Shown piece after piece: positions 5,845-6,069 of a stretch of 6,069 nucleotides of DNA. The translations under genes and the position numbers were made by a program. The notes under the pieces are model-generated. The model saw only the letters and a list, made by a program, of their open reading frames with translations, made no database searches and was not told where the DNA came from. This DNA is from an uncultured Erysipelotrichaceae bacterium (GTDB lineage: Bacteria > Bacillota_I > Bacilli_A > RF39 > UBA660): contig CACYBN010000168.1 of assembly GCA_902772675.1 (NCBI GenBank), positions 1-6,069 on the forward strand, read 5' to 3'. Numbering within the stretch: position 1 is the stretch's first letter; each line of letters begins with the position of its first letter.

Positions 5845-5850
5845 GGTGAT
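5845..5850 (+). promoter_or_regulatory. Ribosome binding site of the gene at 5854
   Basis: GGTGAT lies three bases before ATG 5854. It matches the right half of the Shine-Dalgarno complement only (GGTGAT of AGGAGGTGATC), as does the site at 2669. The earlier ATG at 5849 is out of frame and closes after six codons, which supports 5854. Confidence 0.55.
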
Positions 5851-5853
5851 GAT

Positions 5854-6069
5854 ATGCATTATAGTATAGATAATAAAATATGTGATGTAGAAATAACAAG
5901 AAAAAAAGGACAAAAATATACATATGTAAGAGTTAAAGATAGTAATACTATTTCAGTGACTACTAATAGATTAACTCCTAATTTTGAAATAGAAAGAATA
6001 TTAAAGAAAAGTGATTCTTCAATTAGAAAAATGATTAAATCTAAAGAAAAAGAATTAACTTTTAGTAAA
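5854..6069 (+). CDS. Probable YgjP-like (DUF45, M48-type) metallopeptidase, 3' partial
   Basis: The frame is open for 72 codons and runs off the right edge. The fragment has the N-terminal pattern I associate with the YgjP-like/DUF45 metal-dependent hydrolases: a short beta stretch with basic residues (VEITRKKGQKYTYVRVKDS, 13-31), a TISVTTN strand (33-39), then a helix (about 44-70) ending in IRKMIKSKEKE. Family members continue with a zinc-binding HExxH-type helix, which would lie outside the window, so the catalytic motif cannot be seen here. The start ATG has a GGTGAT site three bases upstream. It follows the membrane protein by 33 bases with no terminator between, so it may belong to the mtaB operon. 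The family call rests on remembered sequence resemblance, not on catalytic residues. Confidence 0.6.
   Translation, partial: MHYSIDNKICDVEITRKKGQKYTYVRVKDSNTISVTTNRLTPNFEIERILKKSDSSIRKMIKSKEKELTFSK

Noticed and set aside
1..6069. Mobile element, phage, toxin-antitoxin or defence system
   Set aside because: No transposase, integrase, nuclease or toxin-like frame, no terminal inverted repeats, and uniform base and codon use across the window.

Overview
The window is very AT-rich, gene-dense DNA with every gene on the + strand. It holds six protein genes, two of them cut by the window edges: the 3' part of mutL, miaA, an uncharacterised membrane-anchored glutamate-rich protein, mtaB, a small multi-pass membrane protein, and the first 72 codons of a probable YgjP-like (DUF45/M48-type) metallopeptidase. 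The signals are of Gram-positive type: strong purine-rich ribosome binding sites, extended -10 promoters, and short AT-rich hairpins followed by T runs. The MutL carries the endonuclease motif found in bacteria without MutH. Both tryptophans in the complete genes and mutL are TGG, and no TGA occurs in frame. Together these suggest a low-GC Bacillota of the Bacilli/Mollicutes-like branch (for example an uncultured RF39- or Erysipelotrichales-type gut lineage) using the standard genetic code. The lineage is an inference; the sequence cannot name a species.

Layout. Positions 1-1653 are mutL, missing about 30 N-terminal codons, followed after 11 bases by miaA (1665-2540). This mutL-miaA order is classic in Bacillota. 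The unit ends at a clear intrinsic terminator (2539-2566). A 113-base gap then carries an extended -10 promoter and a strong ribosome binding site for the 408-residue anchored protein (2680-3906), which looks monocistronic. A second terminator (3914-3943) follows it, and a consensus extended -10 element lies inside that terminator hairpin, so the promoter of the next unit appears to be nested in the terminator of the previous one. That next unit is mtaB (3959-5227), a five-helix membrane protein (5239-5820) and the metallopeptidase start (5854 onward), with gaps of 11 and 33 bases.

How they work together. MutL is the nicking and matchmaker protein of mismatch repair. MiaA and MtaB both modify adenosine 37 of tRNA, on different tRNA sets (i6A on tRNAs reading U-starting codons; 2-methylthiolation of t6A on tRNAs reading A-starting codons), so the window covers two branches of anticodon-loop modification that support reading-frame fidelity. 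The 408-residue protein has a ZipA-like plan (short outer N-terminus, one helix, long acidic cytoplasmic tail) but no recognisable domain. It is the most interesting unknown here. I see no mobile element, CRISPR array, RNA gene, phage gene or defence system; most of the window is ordinary housekeeping DNA.
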